From contig NZ_JBBOUK010000001.1 of assembly GCF_038006045.1 (NCBI RefSeq), positions 1,281,001 through 1,345,000 of the forward strand: 64,000 nucleotides of DNA, in the 5' to 3' direction. Position numbers and translations under genes: made by a program. This DNA is from Exiguobacterium sp. FSL W8-0210 (GTDB lineage: Bacteria > Bacillota > Bacilli > Exiguobacteriales > Exiguobacteriaceae). Shown in pieces: positions 24,687-33,250 of this stretch. How positions within the stretch are numbered: the first letter of the stretch is position 1; each line of letters starts with the position of its first letter. The notes under the pieces were generated by a model. The model was not told where the DNA came from. It saw nothing but the letters and a program-made list of their open reading frames with translations, and ran no database searches.

Positions 24687-25733
24687 ATGAAAGGATTATC
24701 AATCTATTTAAGTGAACCGATCACAGACGAGACGAGCGAGTGGCTACAGCGGATGCGTGTTGTTGGCTTTACGTCGCTCTTTACATCGCTACATATTCCC
24801 GAGGACGATTCTTCACTGTACGTCGAACGCTTGCAAGCGCTCGGTCGTTTAGCACGTGAGCTCGGATTCGAACTCGTGGCGGACATCGCACCAGCGTCGC
24901 TCGCGACGCTCGGCAAGACATGGGAGACAGCAGCGACGTTAACGGACTGGGGCGTCACTGGACTGCGTCTTGATTACGGCATCAGCCCGCAGCAAATCGC
25001 GACGTTATCGAACCAAATGATGGTCGCGCTGAACGCTAGTACGTTAACAGCAGATGAATTAACGGAGATGAAGGCACAGGGTCTGCGAATCGATCACACG
25101 GAAGCGTGGCATAATTTTTATCCGCGACCGGAAACAGGACTCGACCGGACGTGGTTTGATGCAAAGAATGCTTGGTTGCAGGCGCAAGGATTACGGGTTC
25201 AAGCATTCATACCGGGTGACGAGACACTCCGTGGACCGTTGTTTGAGACGTTACCGACACTTGAAGAACACCGGCATGCGTCACCGTTCGCCAGTTATAT
25301 CGATTTACAATCGACCGTCGATCGAATCCTCGTCGGAGATCCACGATTGACGGAGGCGACGATTCGGCAATTCGAAGCAGAGCAAGACGGAATCATCCTC
25401 CTCCGAGCCGTGGCGAACGGACGACAGATACAACGAGAGACGGAAACGAATCGGTTTGATCCGGCGCGGGATGTCATTCGGTCCGTCGAGTCGCGGATGA
25501 AGCCGTCGACGATCGATCTAACACCGCAAGATCCGTCTGCCCGCCCGCTTGGCACAATCACGATTGATAATGAACGCTACGGGCGATACGCGGGCGAGGT
25601 TCAAATCACGAAACGTAATCTACCTGCGGATGAGCGAGTCAACGTTCTCGGACGTGTCGTTGAGGCCGATCAACCATTGATCGCACAGCTTGGTCCAGGA
25701 AGTAAATTCCGGATTGACTGGGTGGCGCCATGA
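24687..25733 (+). CDS. mupG: 6-phospho-N-acetylmuramidase (DUF871)
   Basis: A cytosolic glycosidase that hydrolyses MurNAc-6-phosphate-GlcNAc produced by the PTS, delivering MurNAc-6-phosphate to MurQ. The DUF871 TIM barrel is recognisable from the opening GLSIYLSEPITDETSEWLQR, the FTSLFTSLHIPEDD segment, the LRLDYGIS strand near residue 95, and HNFYPRPETGLD near 140. The latter is a family-specific motif. Length of 348 is normal. GAGAAGGAG precedes the ATG. The assignment is strengthened by murQ-murP directly upstream. The stop overlaps the next gene by four bases. Confidence 0.92.
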   Translation: MKGLSIYLSEPITDETSEWLQRMRVVGFTSLFTSLHIPEDDSSLYVERLQALGRLARELGFELVADIAPASLATLGKTWETAATLTDWGVTGLRLDYGISPQQIATLSNQMMVALNASTLTADELTEMKAQGLRIDHTEAWHNFYPRPETGLDRTWFDAKNAWLQAQGLRVQAFIPGDETLRGPLFETLPTLEEHRHASPFASYIDLQSTVDRILVGDPRLTEATIRQFEAEQDGIILLRAVANGRQIQRETETNRFDPARDVIRSVESRMKPSTIDLTPQDPSARPLGTITIDNERYGRYAGEVQITKRNLPADERVNVLGRVVEADQPLIAQLGPGSKFRIDWVAP

Positions 25734-26257
25734 GGCAGATCGTTGCCGAGCGCTTCGCCTATCTATACCGAGGGGAATTGTTCACGGTCATCACGATTTT
25801 ACCACTCAGCTGGTTTGGTAATCGTGTCTTTCCGCAACTTCAATTATTTGAACTCAGTGCCTTTTGGATGTCACTGTTTTTGTTTGAGCTGTTGTTGATT
25901 CAAGGAGCTTGGTATTGGTACAGCAAGTCAAGGCGTCTGAAGAAGGAAGGAACGTCAATTACCCGAGAACCGGTCGTCCGACGATTACGTCACTGTCGTG
26001 TCATCAATCTGGCTTTGATCGTTCTGACAGCGTGTGCGTTCGGAATCGACTGGATTCGTTTTCAATCTGAGCTTCCGGTGTATGGAATACGAATCACCTT
26101 GTTTCTATATATTTTCGCAATCCTTGAATATATCAATTATTTCCATATCCAACTGATGTACGATAACCGGTCAGATGTGCAATACTTAATACGGAACAGA
26201 CGTTTGAAACGATCAGCATTGAATAAGGATATGCAACGACTTCGTAAAGTAGTCTGA
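25730..26257 (+). CDS. Membrane protein cotranscribed with mupG
   Basis: A 175-residue protein with four hydrophobic helices (about residues 17-33, 42-62, 87-105 and 118-140) and a basic cytosolic tail (RRLKRSALNKDMQRLRK). Not recognised. The ATGA overlap with mupG implies coupled translation, so it belongs to the murein recycling operon by position. Whether it has a role there is unknown. Confidence 0.75.
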   Translation: MRQIVAERFAYLYRGELFTVITILPLSWFGNRVFPQLQLFELSAFWMSLFLFELLLIQGAWYWYSKSRRLKKEGTSITREPVVRRLRHCRVINLALIVLTACAFGIDWIRFQSELPVYGIRITLFLYIFAILEYINYFHIQLMYDNRSDVQYLIRNRRLKRSALNKDMQRLRKVV

Positions 26258-26284
26258 GGGTTCATAGAAAATAGGAGGGATTGT

Positions 26285-26341
26285 ATGCTCGATATGCTCA
26301 TTCGTGGCTATCGAAAGTTACGGAAATTAAGAGGGCGTTGA
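26285..26341 (+). CDS. 18-residue cationic small protein
   Basis: A frame reading MLDMLIRGYRKLRKLRGR with a very good ribosome site (GGAGGGA, four bases before the ATG) lies between the membrane protein gene and the DUF1349 gene. Six of its residues are Arg and three Lys or Lys-like; wound as a helix it has one hydrophobic face (M, L, L, I, Y, L, L). It could be a real membrane-associated small protein or a leader peptide. No homologue can be named. Confidence 0.5.
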   Translation: MLDMLIRGYRKLRKLRGR

Positions 26342-26360
26342 GAAAAAGGAGGATATGTTG

Positions 26361-26918
26361 ATGAATTGGCTCAATCAACCGTCGCGTATTAAAGAAGAGA
26401 CACCGTTACGCTTCATGACGGATCCGGATACGGATTTTTGGCGCAACACACATTATCAGTTTAATCGTCAGACGGGGCATGCGTTGTTGCAGGATGCTCC
26501 AAATGGAGAATTCAAATGCCGGATTGAAGTGAAATTAAAACCGAATGCTACATATGATCAAGCGGGGATTTTACTTTATGTGAATGACGATCACTGGGTG
26601 AAAGTCTCGGCTGAGTTCATTCCGGATGGTCCATCACATCTGGGTGCCGTCGTGACGAGCTTTGGGTACTCGGACTGGTCGTGTCGGGATGTCGACAACA
26701 CACTATTTGATGCACCGCTTGTCTTTGAACTCCACTATCTCAATCAAGATGTCACGTTGTATCACGTAACAGGAGAGCACAAAGAGCAACTCCGGATCGC
26801 ACACTTACATGACGTGACCGATTTGAAGATCGGACCGTATGCGTGTAGTCCGGATGTAGAAGCCGCAGGGTGTGAAGTGGAAGTACTAGATTTCTCATTA
26901 GAAACTATCGTTAAATAA
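26361..26918 (+). CDS. DUF1349 domain protein
   Basis: A 185-residue soluble protein filled by one DUF1349 domain, a concanavalin/lectin-like beta sandwich. Signs are the opening TDPDTDFWRNTHY, the DQAGILLYVNDDHWVKVSAE block near residue 70, GAVVTSFGYSDWSC, and a terminal KIGPYACSP. Such proteins probably bind carbohydrates; B. subtilis and yeast members are not mechanistically defined. The ATG at 26361 is preferred to 26355 because AAGGAGG then lies eight bases away. Its end is close to a structured repeat. Confidence 0.88.
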   Translation: MNWLNQPSRIKEETPLRFMTDPDTDFWRNTHYQFNRQTGHALLQDAPNGEFKCRIEVKLKPNATYDQAGILLYVNDDHWVKVSAEFIPDGPSHLGAVVTSFGYSDWSCRDVDNTLFDAPLVFELHYLNQDVTLYHVTGEHKEQLRIAHLHDVTDLKIGPYACSPDVEAAGCEVEVLDFSLETIVK

Positions 26919-26931
26919 AACGCCATAGCAA

Positions 26932-27177
26932 ATGGGGCTGACTCAAAAGTCAGTCTCTACAAAGATAAGGATGGCAGAATGATGATCTGCCATCCTTATC
27001 TCGTAACAAAAAGAATGACGCGTTTCGCGCCACTCCTACAGGAAAAGCGCATTTATGCGCTGTCAGAGACGAACAAGACCCGCTTTCCTGCTTCAACGGA
27101 GCAGGAAAACTGGCTTGTGTCTCGCCTGAGGAAAGGGCGTGAAAAGACGCGTCATTCTTTTTTTGAGTCAGCTTCAT
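26932..27177. repeat. Structured dispersed repeat, copy A
   Basis: About 245 bases between convergent genes (DUF1349 and citA). The ends pair: AAATGGGGCTGACTCAAAA on the left and TTTTGAGTCAGCTTCATTT on the right. Inside are several perfect or near-perfect stems: AAGGATGGCAGA with the matching TCTGCCATCCTT, AGAATGACGCGT with ACGCGTCATTCT (long range), AGCGCAT/ATGCGCT, and TTTCCTGCT/AGCAGGAAA. Copy B at 56994 is about 80 percent identical by eye. Small frames inside it are chance. Confidence 0.85.
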
Positions 27178-27201
27178 TTTTTGATCGTAACTAGAGACTA
27201 A

Positions 27202-28308
27202 TCAAAACTTAGCTGCTTGTTCCGGCATCTGTCCTGTGTATGACGATTGAGGTCTGAAGATCCGGTTGTCTTGCGATTGTTCGAGGATGTGTGCCGTCCA
27301 GCCGATGATACGGCTAGAGGTGAACGTCGGTGTGAACAGTTCTTTCGGAATGTCGAGTCCTTTTAAGACGGCTGCCGCGAAGAATTCAACATTCGTATAC
27401 AGTTTTCTACCCGGTTTGTATTCCTCGAGTAAATCGATCGCTGTTTGCTCCATTTGTGTAATCAGGTTGAACCAATCGCTCTCTTGTGCGAGACCCTTTG
27501 AGACGACTTTCAAGGCTTCTGAACGCGGATCGCGTGTTTTATAGACGCGGTGACCAAAGCCCATCAATTTTTCGCCTTTTTCTAATTTGTTCCGAATCCA
27601 CGGTTCGATGTTGTCGATCGTTCCGATCTCATTAATCATCTCAATGACTTCTGACGGGGCACCACCATGAAGCGGTCCTTTCATGGAGCCAATCGCAGCA
27701 CAGACGCCAGAAATTATTTCCGATTCCGTCGAAACGACGACACGGGAAGCGAACGTCGAAGCATTCATACCGTGTTCAATCGTTAGAATCAGATACGCCG
27801 TCAGCGCTTTGATCTCGACGTCACTTGGTAATTGTCCTTTAATCATATAGATGTAATTCGCGACGTGATCGAGTTCCGGATTCGGTTCGATGAAGTCAGC
27901 GCCTTGATTTTTTTGATATTTATAGGCGATGATCGATGGCAAGAGTGCTGTTACGTGCATCGCTTGATCAATTGTCGGTGGCCAAGCGAAAGCGGGTGTG
28001 CCGAGTGCCGAGATTGCTGTTCGCATCGTACTCATGACATCCATCTCGTTCGGCAATGTATCGAGAATCGTCTTAATATAAGAAGGAAGTTCACGGTAGC
28101 TCGTCATCTGTTCCTTGAATGTGACCAGTTCCGCTTCAGTCGGGAACGCACCGTTCCAGATGAAATACGCCACTTCTTCGAATGAATAGGATAATGCGAG
28201 TTCCTTTGCCCAGTGTCCACGATAGATAAGGTGACCTAATGTTCCATCGACTAAACCGATTTGTGTTTCAGCGGCAATGATGCCCTCGAGTCCTTTTTTG
28301 TATTCCAT
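27202..28308 (-). CDS. citA: Citrate synthase
   Basis: Condenses oxaloacetate and acetyl-CoA into citrate. 368 residues, resembling B. subtilis CitA more than CitZ: GLEGIIAAETQIGLVDG at the start, SFEEVAYFIW, EHGMNASTFASRVVVSTESE in the middle. Catalytic segments are GPLHGGAPSE (first His), GFGHRVYKTRDPR (second His) and NVEFFAAAVL (Asp/Glu region). The ATG at 28308 has AAAAGGAG before it. Upstream at 28376-28389 lies TGAATGCGTTTCCA, a cre-like site with two mismatches, so CcpA control is possible. It is monocistronic; copy A of the repeat follows its stop. Confidence 0.93.
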   Translation of the reverse strand: MEYKKGLEGIIAAETQIGLVDGTLGHLIYRGHWAKELALSYSFEEVAYFIWNGAFPTEAELVTFKEQMTSYRELPSYIKTILDTLPNEMDVMSTMRTAISALGTPAFAWPPTIDQAMHVTALLPSIIAYKYQKNQGADFIEPNPELDHVANYIYMIKGQLPSDVEIKALTAYLILTIEHGMNASTFASRVVVSTESEIISGVCAAIGSMKGPLHGGAPSEVIEMINEIGTIDNIEPWIRNKLEKGEKLMGFGHRVYKTRDPRSEALKVVSKGLAQESDWFNLITQMEQTAIDLLEEYKPGRKLYTNVEFFAAAVLKGLDIPKELFTPTFTSSRIIGWTAHILEQSQDNRIFRPQSSYTGQMPEQAAKF

Positions 28309-28473
28309 CTTCAACACTCCTTTTCTAATATTTACTGTCAGTATGACTTACAACGATACCAAATCACCAGTTATTTGAATGCGTTTCCAAAATTATTCTG
28401 TGAAGCGCTATAATTAGAGGGCATTCTGTTTCATGAAACAAATCAAATAGATAGTAACCATGAAGGAGTACAT

Positions 28474-28740
28474 ATGAATAAAGAAATGATCATTCGCTTA
28501 TTGGGATTTTTCTTTGTATTACATGTCTTTTTAATGATCGATATTTTCTTTTCAGTGAGCCGAACGATTCTTGAGCCGCTTGCATTAGTCTTTGCTTCAT
28601 TGACCATGCTCATTCCTGTGAAACGGCTCAAGCCACTAGAGGAACAAACGCTGTCGGTTTTCAAATCGAGTATCGCTGTCTTAGTAGGAATGCTCTTGAT
28701 GGGCGGATTATTCTTACCCATCGTATTTCTCTTTGGATGA
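28474..28740 (+). CDS. Small membrane protein
   Basis: Not recognised. An 88-residue protein with three hydrophobic helices (about residues 7-28, 31-48 and 66-87) and few charged residues. GAAGGAG precedes the ATG. It is divergent from citA and convergent with the HAD phosphatase gene. No partner gene is obvious. Confidence 0.7.
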   Translation: MNKEMIIRLLGFFFVLHVFLMIDIFFSVSRTILEPLALVFASLTMLIPVKRLKPLEEQTLSVFKSSIAVLVGMLLMGGLFLPIVFLFG

Positions 28741-28793
28741 GTAACTATTGATAGAGATTTAACTATTGATCCGAAAATTTCACCAGGCGTTAT

Positions 28794-29573
28794 TTAGGAA
28801 TACGACGTGGAATAGACGTATTTTTGGCTTAGATGCCTGATTTGTTCGACTATGTGAGATTCTAAAGGACTGGTGGAGTCAATGGTGTGATCTGCGTAAA
28901 AACGGAGTGATTTATGGCTTCCGATCATGACCGCATACTGTGCTCCTTTGAATAGCTCGATATCATTCGCGTCATTCCCAAAAGCAATGTATCCCTCGCT
29001 CTCGATCCCGAGTGATTGTAAAGCAGTCCGTTTATTGATGGTGGTCGGACTAATGTCCAATACTTGTTCCGATCCATGATAATGAACAACGACATCCATT
29101 CGAAGCAGCTCGTTTTCTAAGGATTTCAGATTGTTGGCACTCAAAATGAGGATTTTTATGATTCGATCATGGTGAGCTAGCGGAACATTTTGTGCCGTCT
29201 TACCCGGATCTAGATTGTTCAGAATAGGATGGTCTTGCGGTCCGTTATATGTATAATCCCAATCACTATCGATTAAATATGTGGCTTTATGCTTGTCGAG
29301 TAATTCTGTGATAAAAGAAAGCTCACGATCGTCGAACGATTTTGATTGAACGATTGTTTGTTCCGATGCGACCAACGATCCGTTTCCGCCGATTAAGATA
29401 TGATCATGGAATGAAGGATGAATGACAGGTAGCATGTCACGGATAGGACGTGCTGAAGCAAAAATCACACGGTGCCCGTCGTTCTCAACTGCATGAAGCG
29501 CCTGTACGATGTCTTGAGACATCGGTTTTCCTTTAAAACAGATTGTTCCATCGAGATCAAATACAAAATTCAT
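28794..29573 (-). CDS. HAD-superfamily phosphatase, Cof type
   Basis: A soluble phosphatase of about 259 residues acting on phosphorylated metabolites such as sugar phosphates or FMN. HAD motif I is FVFDLDGTICFKG at the N-terminus (nucleophile and acid Asp), motif II FASARPIRD, a C2-type cap between about residues 80 and 180, and motifs III/IV in KRTALQ...YIAFGNDANDIELF. This is the Cof/IIB pattern. The ATG at 29573 is set by GGAGGG; the frame is open to 29603. Confidence 0.9.
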   Translation of the reverse strand: MNFVFDLDGTICFKGKPMSQDIVQALHAVENDGHRVIFASARPIRDMLPVIHPSFHDHILIGGNGSLVASEQTIVQSKSFDDRELSFITELLDKHKATYLIDSDWDYTYNGPQDHPILNNLDPGKTAQNVPLAHHDRIIKILILSANNLKSLENELLRMDVVVHYHGSEQVLDISPTTINKRTALQSLGIESEGYIAFGNDANDIELFKGAQYAVMIGSHKSLRFYADHTIDSTSPLESHIVEQIRHLSQKYVYSTSYS

Positions 29574-29655
29574 AAGCAACCCTCCAAAAGTCAGTTGATG
29601 CACTTATCATAACAAATATTTACAGATAACATACCAATTCTTTATTTTGAGAAAA

Positions 29656-29686
29656 CAAAAAAAGACTCCAGTCAATGCTGAAGTCT
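29656..29686 (-). terminator. Terminator of the siderophore operon
   Basis: On the minus strand AGACTTCAG pairs with CTGGAGTCT (one G-U) and is followed by seven T. It lies just after the reductase gene, the last gene of the operon. Confidence 0.88.
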
Positions 29687-29699
29687 AATCATTGGTACC

Positions 29700-30398
29700 T
29701 TATACAAAAAACGTATCTCGCTGGTCCTGACGTTTATCAATCATGATCTGTGCTGCCGGAATGTTAGCAGTCTGCAACACGTCAATCGTGTCTCGGAGAA
29801 ATTCATCACTGCCAACGATGTAGAACAACCCTTCCTTATCCGCTGTCATCGCTTTGACAGCATCGTAGTAGGCAGCGCGACTCTCTACATAAGCAGGGCT
29901 AAACTGCTCGTGCGAAGGAAGCTGAGTTTTGAATAGTTCAGTGCGCGCCGAGTCGACATTTAACGAGTGCATGTGCGGAATACCACTTCTGTCAGCCTGA
30001 TGTTGCAGGATGATTGGTCGAAACGTTGCCAAACCGACGCCTGCTGACAGTAAGTACACCGTACGATTTTCCCGACGTAGTGGAATGTTCGAATGCGTCT
30101 TAAACAAAGCAATCTTCTCACCCATTTTCAGCTGCCGAAGTGTCTGCTTAAAGACGGAACATTCTGGTTTGATCCGCGTCGTGATGCCGATCGTTTCTTC
30201 ATGAGGGAGCGTCGAGATCGACATATGCCGAATCAGACTGCGGTTCGGCTTTTCGCCTGCATTAAAACCTTCTAGCGCCATATGCGTATGGGCGCCTTCC
30301 TCCCAAACGAAACCATCTGGAAGTTTTAAATGAAAAGTATAGGTATGTTCGCCCTCTTGCGTCACTTGTTCTAGGGGTAGCCAATCGATCTGCATCAT
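29700..30398 (-). CDS. FAD/NAD(P)-binding reductase, probable ferric-siderophore reductase
   Basis: A 232-residue flavoprotein reductase of the ferredoxin-reductase type. Residues 1-95 form a FAD-binding barrel (the usual R-x-Y-S/T motif appears as RHMSIST near residue 57). A nucleotide-binding Rossmann half follows from YLLSAGVGLATFRPIIL near 113, and the C-terminus is short. It is the last gene downstream of a siderophore ABC transporter and 26 bases from its ATPase gene, so release of iron by reduction of the imported complex is the likely job. Two in-frame ATGs lie at 30398 and 30395. The substrate is inferred from context. Confidence 0.78.
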   Translation of the reverse strand: MMQIDWLPLEQVTQEGEHTYTFHLKLPDGFVWEEGAHTHMALEGFNAGEKPNRSLIRHMSISTLPHEETIGITTRIKPECSVFKQTLRQLKMGEKIALFKTHSNIPLRRENRTVYLLSAGVGLATFRPIILQHQADRSGIPHMHSLNVDSARTELFKTQLPSHEQFSPAYVESRAAYYDAVKAMTADKEGLFYIVGSDEFLRDTIDVLQTANIPAAQIMIDKRQDQRDTFFV

Positions 30399-30423
30399 TC
30401 ATTCCTCATTTCCATATAAAGTA

Positions 30424-31176
30424 TCAATAGACGGCAATCGGACCGTATGGACCTTCGATGATCTCAAGATGAGTCTCGAAGATCTCGGATAATAGCGCTT
30501 CATCCATGACTTCGGCAACCGTTCCGAAGGCGGCGATTTGTCCGTCCTTCATCGCACAAATGTGGTCTGCGTATTTCGCAGCAAAATTGATATCGTGCAA
30601 GACGGTGATGATCGTCCGTCCGAACGTATCAGCGACGTGTCGTAGGTAACCCATCATCTGGACCGAGCGGGCGATATCAAGATTATTGAGAGGTTCGTCG
30701 AGTAGAATGTATTCCGTTTCCTGACAGAGTACCATCGCGACATATGCCCGTTGCCGCTGTCCGCCCGATAATTCATCGAGGTAGCGGTTCTCAAGCGACG
30801 TCAACTCGAGAAAATCGATGTATTTCGAGATGATCGTCTCATCGTCAGCCGTCAAGCGACCTTTTGAGTAGGGAAAACGTCCGAAGCCGACGAGCTGCCG
30901 GACTGTCAGCCGGGTTACAAAATGATTTTCCTGCCGCAGGATGGTGATGATCTTCGCTAAGTCTTTCGATTTGCTACTTGTCACGTCCATCCCGGCGACT
31001 TCGATCTGTCCGGCATCGAGATCAAGCAAACGACCGATCATCATCAACGTCGTCGACTTACCGGCACCGTTTGGACCGATCAACGCCGTGAATCCGCCTT
31101 TAGGAATCGTTAAGTCGATTGGACCGATTCGGACCTCATCCGTATACAATTTTTTAACTTGTTCAAGTGATATCAT
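30424..31176 (-). CDS. Iron-siderophore ABC transporter ATPase (FecE/YclP-like)
   Basis: A 250-residue ATP-binding subunit: Walker A GPNGAGKST near residue 36, signature LSGGQRQRAYVAMV near 137, Walker B YILLDEPLNNLD near 158, switch His in VLHDINFAAKYAD. The last phrase is typical for iron-chelate uptake ATPases. The start overlaps the upstream permease gene by four bases (ATGA). It acts with the two permeases and the lipoprotein encoded upstream. Confidence 0.93.
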   Translation of the reverse strand: MISLEQVKKLYTDEVRIGPIDLTIPKGGFTALIGPNGAGKSTTLMMIGRLLDLDAGQIEVAGMDVTSSKSKDLAKIITILRQENHFVTRLTVRQLVGFGRFPYSKGRLTADDETIISKYIDFLELTSLENRYLDELSGGQRQRAYVAMVLCQETEYILLDEPLNNLDIARSVQMMGYLRHVADTFGRTIITVLHDINFAAKYADHICAMKDGQIAAFGTVAEVMDEALLSEIFETHLEIIEGPYGPIAVY

Positions 31177-32237
31177 AGGGACCTCTTTCTAAGCAACACG
31201 ATAAGGAATATCAGCCCGCCGAACAGTTCGATGATGACGGAGACGACGCTTGGCGTGTTGAAAATGTGATACATGAAGAAATAGGCAGTCGTTAAAACGA
31301 AGAAGCCGATTGCGAATGCCATCGGGAAGACGTATTTATGATCATACGTCGCAGCGACTTGATAACTGAGTGTCGCCACTAAAAAGCCGAAGAACGTCAA
31401 TGGTCCGATCAGAGCCGTCGACATCGACATCAGGAGTGAAATCAAAATCAAGAAGTAGATGACACTGCCGCGATGATTGACACCGAACGATGTCGCAACC
31501 TCTTTTCCGAGTGCGACGACGTTAAGTCGTCCGGACGAAAAGTAAAGCAACAGACCAACGACGAGGACGACCGGAATGACGATCGGGAAGTAAGCTGCGT
31601 CGGCATTCGTGACTGAACCGAATAATCGTGCTTGTAAGATATCGAACTCGGACGGCGCGAGCATCTTTCGCATGAATGACGATAGCGAGTTGAGACCAGT
31701 ACCGAGAATGATTCCGACGAGCAACATCAGCTGCAGGTTCGCATATTTTCCGGACAACAACCATCCGTATAATAAGAGACTCATCGCGAGCATGATTGCG
31801 ACCTGTGTCAAAAAGGCGCTCGTGCCGGTAAAGCCGACGAGTGCTCCCGCACCGAAGAAAAAGATCATCGATGTCTGGATCGTCGAGTAGAGAGCATCAA
31901 AACCAAGCAGGGATGGTGTGATGATCCGGTTGCTCGTGACCGAATGAAAGGCGACGGTCGCAAGACTTTGGCAAATTGCTGCGATCGCCATCGTGATGAC
32001 TGCCGTGATCCGGCGTTCGACGACCGGCCAAAAGGACGGAGAAGCAAACGGAACCGGGTTATTGTAGAGCAAGAGACCGATCGTACTGAGCACTCCGCCG
32101 CTGAGGAACAGAATGAGGAGAATCCAGTAGCAGCGCTCGAGTCGTTTCGACTGAAACGCAGACGCTCGGCGATTGGTTTCACGTGTAACGCTCGGTTGAA
32201 TTCGTGTATGTTCTTGTTGTCTAATCGCGGTACTCAT
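31173..32237 (-). CDS. Iron-siderophore ABC permease (FecCD family)
   Basis: A 354-residue polytopic protein of the BtuC/FecD fold. A basic N-terminal tail of about 35 residues precedes the first helix, then about nine to ten helices. Family marks are TPSLLGFDALY near residue 107, NLQLMLLVGIILGTGLNSLS near 170, ALGKEVATSFGVNHRG near 240 (coupling helix contact with the ATPase) and LIGPLTFFGFLVATLSY near 285. It overlaps both neighbours by four bases. Equivalent to YclO or CeuC/FatC. Confidence 0.92.
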   Translation of the reverse strand: MSTAIRQQEHTRIQPSVTRETNRRASAFQSKRLERCYWILLILFLSGGVLSTIGLLLYNNPVPFASPSFWPVVERRITAVITMAIAAICQSLATVAFHSVTSNRIITPSLLGFDALYSTIQTSMIFFFGAGALVGFTGTSAFLTQVAIMLAMSLLLYGWLLSGKYANLQLMLLVGIILGTGLNSLSSFMRKMLAPSEFDILQARLFGSVTNADAAYFPIVIPVVLVVGLLLYFSSGRLNVVALGKEVATSFGVNHRGSVIYFLILISLLMSMSTALIGPLTFFGFLVATLSYQVAATYDHKYVFPMAFAIGFFVLTTAYFFMYHIFNTPSVVSVIIELFGGLIFLIVLLRKRSL

Positions 32238-33250
32238 CTGACACCTCCAGTCTTCCGTCGACGTAACAGAATGATGATGAAGACAGCTGCCCCGACCGTT
32301 CCGAGAATCAAGGAGACCGGTAGCTCAAACGGACGGATGATCGTGCGTGAAATCAGATCACTAATTAGAATCGTTGCCATGCCAATCAGACAGACCCACG
32401 GCAAATTACTACGAAGATCGTCACCGCGAAACATCGAGACGATGTTCGGAACGATCAAGCCGAGGAAGGGCAAATTGCCAATGACAGTCGCGACGACACC
32501 GACGGATAGGGCAATTAGTCCGGTCGCAATCAGCATCAGCCGGTTGTAGTTGACGCCGAGACTCGTCGCGACGTCTTCGCCGAGTCCGACGAGCGTCAAG
32601 CGACTCGCGAGAAAGAAGATGCAGACCGTGACACCGATGATGATCCAAAGGTATTCGTAGCGACCGATCTGGACGGATGCGAACGAGCCGACGAACCAGC
32701 CTTCGATTGCCTGACTGGCACGGAAGAACAACCCGAGGAACGTCGAAATCGCGGAGATGACGGCTCCGAGCATCAGACCGATGATTGGGACGATCAACGA
32801 TGACCGTAATCGGACCGAACGGAGAAACCAGAAGAAGACCATCGTTCCGATGAATGCAAAAAGAATAGCACCGGTCATCCGCATCATTAGTGACGGTGCC
32901 GGAACGAGTAAGTAAACGGCTAACAGTCCGAGTCCTGCCCATTCGATCGTTCCCGTTGTCGTTGGTTCAACGAGCCGGTTTTGCGTGATCAGTTGCATGA
33001 CAAGTCCTGCCATCGCCATCGCAGCACCGGTCAGCATCAAAGCGAGCGTCCGCGGAACGCGCGTGATCCAGAACATATCGAAATCGTTCGCGGCACTCCG
33101 TAGTTCGTAGACGCCCGTGAAGAGGGACGCCGTCGCGAGCGCTAAGACGAGACATAAGGTCAAGACGAACGGCTTCGTCCAAACGACAGAAAAGGAAGGT
33201 CGAGCGGGTGGCTCAACTCTTCCATTCATTTGTTGCTGTGCATGTGCCAT
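32234..33250 (-). CDS. Iron-siderophore ABC permease (FecCD family)
   Basis: The second membrane subunit, 338 residues, with the same fold. Marks are FWITRVPRTLALMLTGAAMA near residue 70 (R-x-P-R motif of FecCD proteins), GLVMQLITQNRLVEPTTTG near 92, VGLGEDVATSLGVNYNR near 215 and IGNLPFLGLIVPNIVSMFRG near 250. It overlaps the other permease gene by four bases and its ATG shares one base with the lipoprotein stop. Equivalent to YclN or CeuB/FatD. Confidence 0.92.
   Translation of the reverse strand: MAHAQQQMNGRVEPPARPSFSVVWTKPFVLTLCLVLALATASLFTGVYELRSAANDFDMFWITRVPRTLALMLTGAAMAMAGLVMQLITQNRLVEPTTTGTIEWAGLGLLAVYLLVPAPSLMMRMTGAILFAFIGTMVFFWFLRSVRLRSSLIVPIIGLMLGAVISAISTFLGLFFRASQAIEGWFVGSFASVQIGRYEYLWIIIGVTVCIFFLASRLTLVGLGEDVATSLGVNYNRLMLIATGLIALSVGVVATVIGNLPFLGLIVPNIVSMFRGDDLRSNLPWVCLIGMATILISDLISRTIIRPFELPVSLILGTVGAAVFIIILLRRRKTGGVR

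Noticed and set aside
26979..27194. A 71-codon frame within repeat copy A
   Set aside because: It lies wholly in the hairpin-rich repeat, has no ribosome site, and copy B breaks the same frame; the structure explains the sequence better than a protein does.
28376..28389. cre-like site upstream of citA
   Set aside because: Two mismatches, including one in the conserved half-site; kept only as a remark in the citA entry.
31944..32549. A 201-codon plus-strand frame
   Set aside because: It is antisense to two clearly coding FecCD permease genes and full of Arg, Pro and Ser, the usual shadow of a GC-skewed minus gene.
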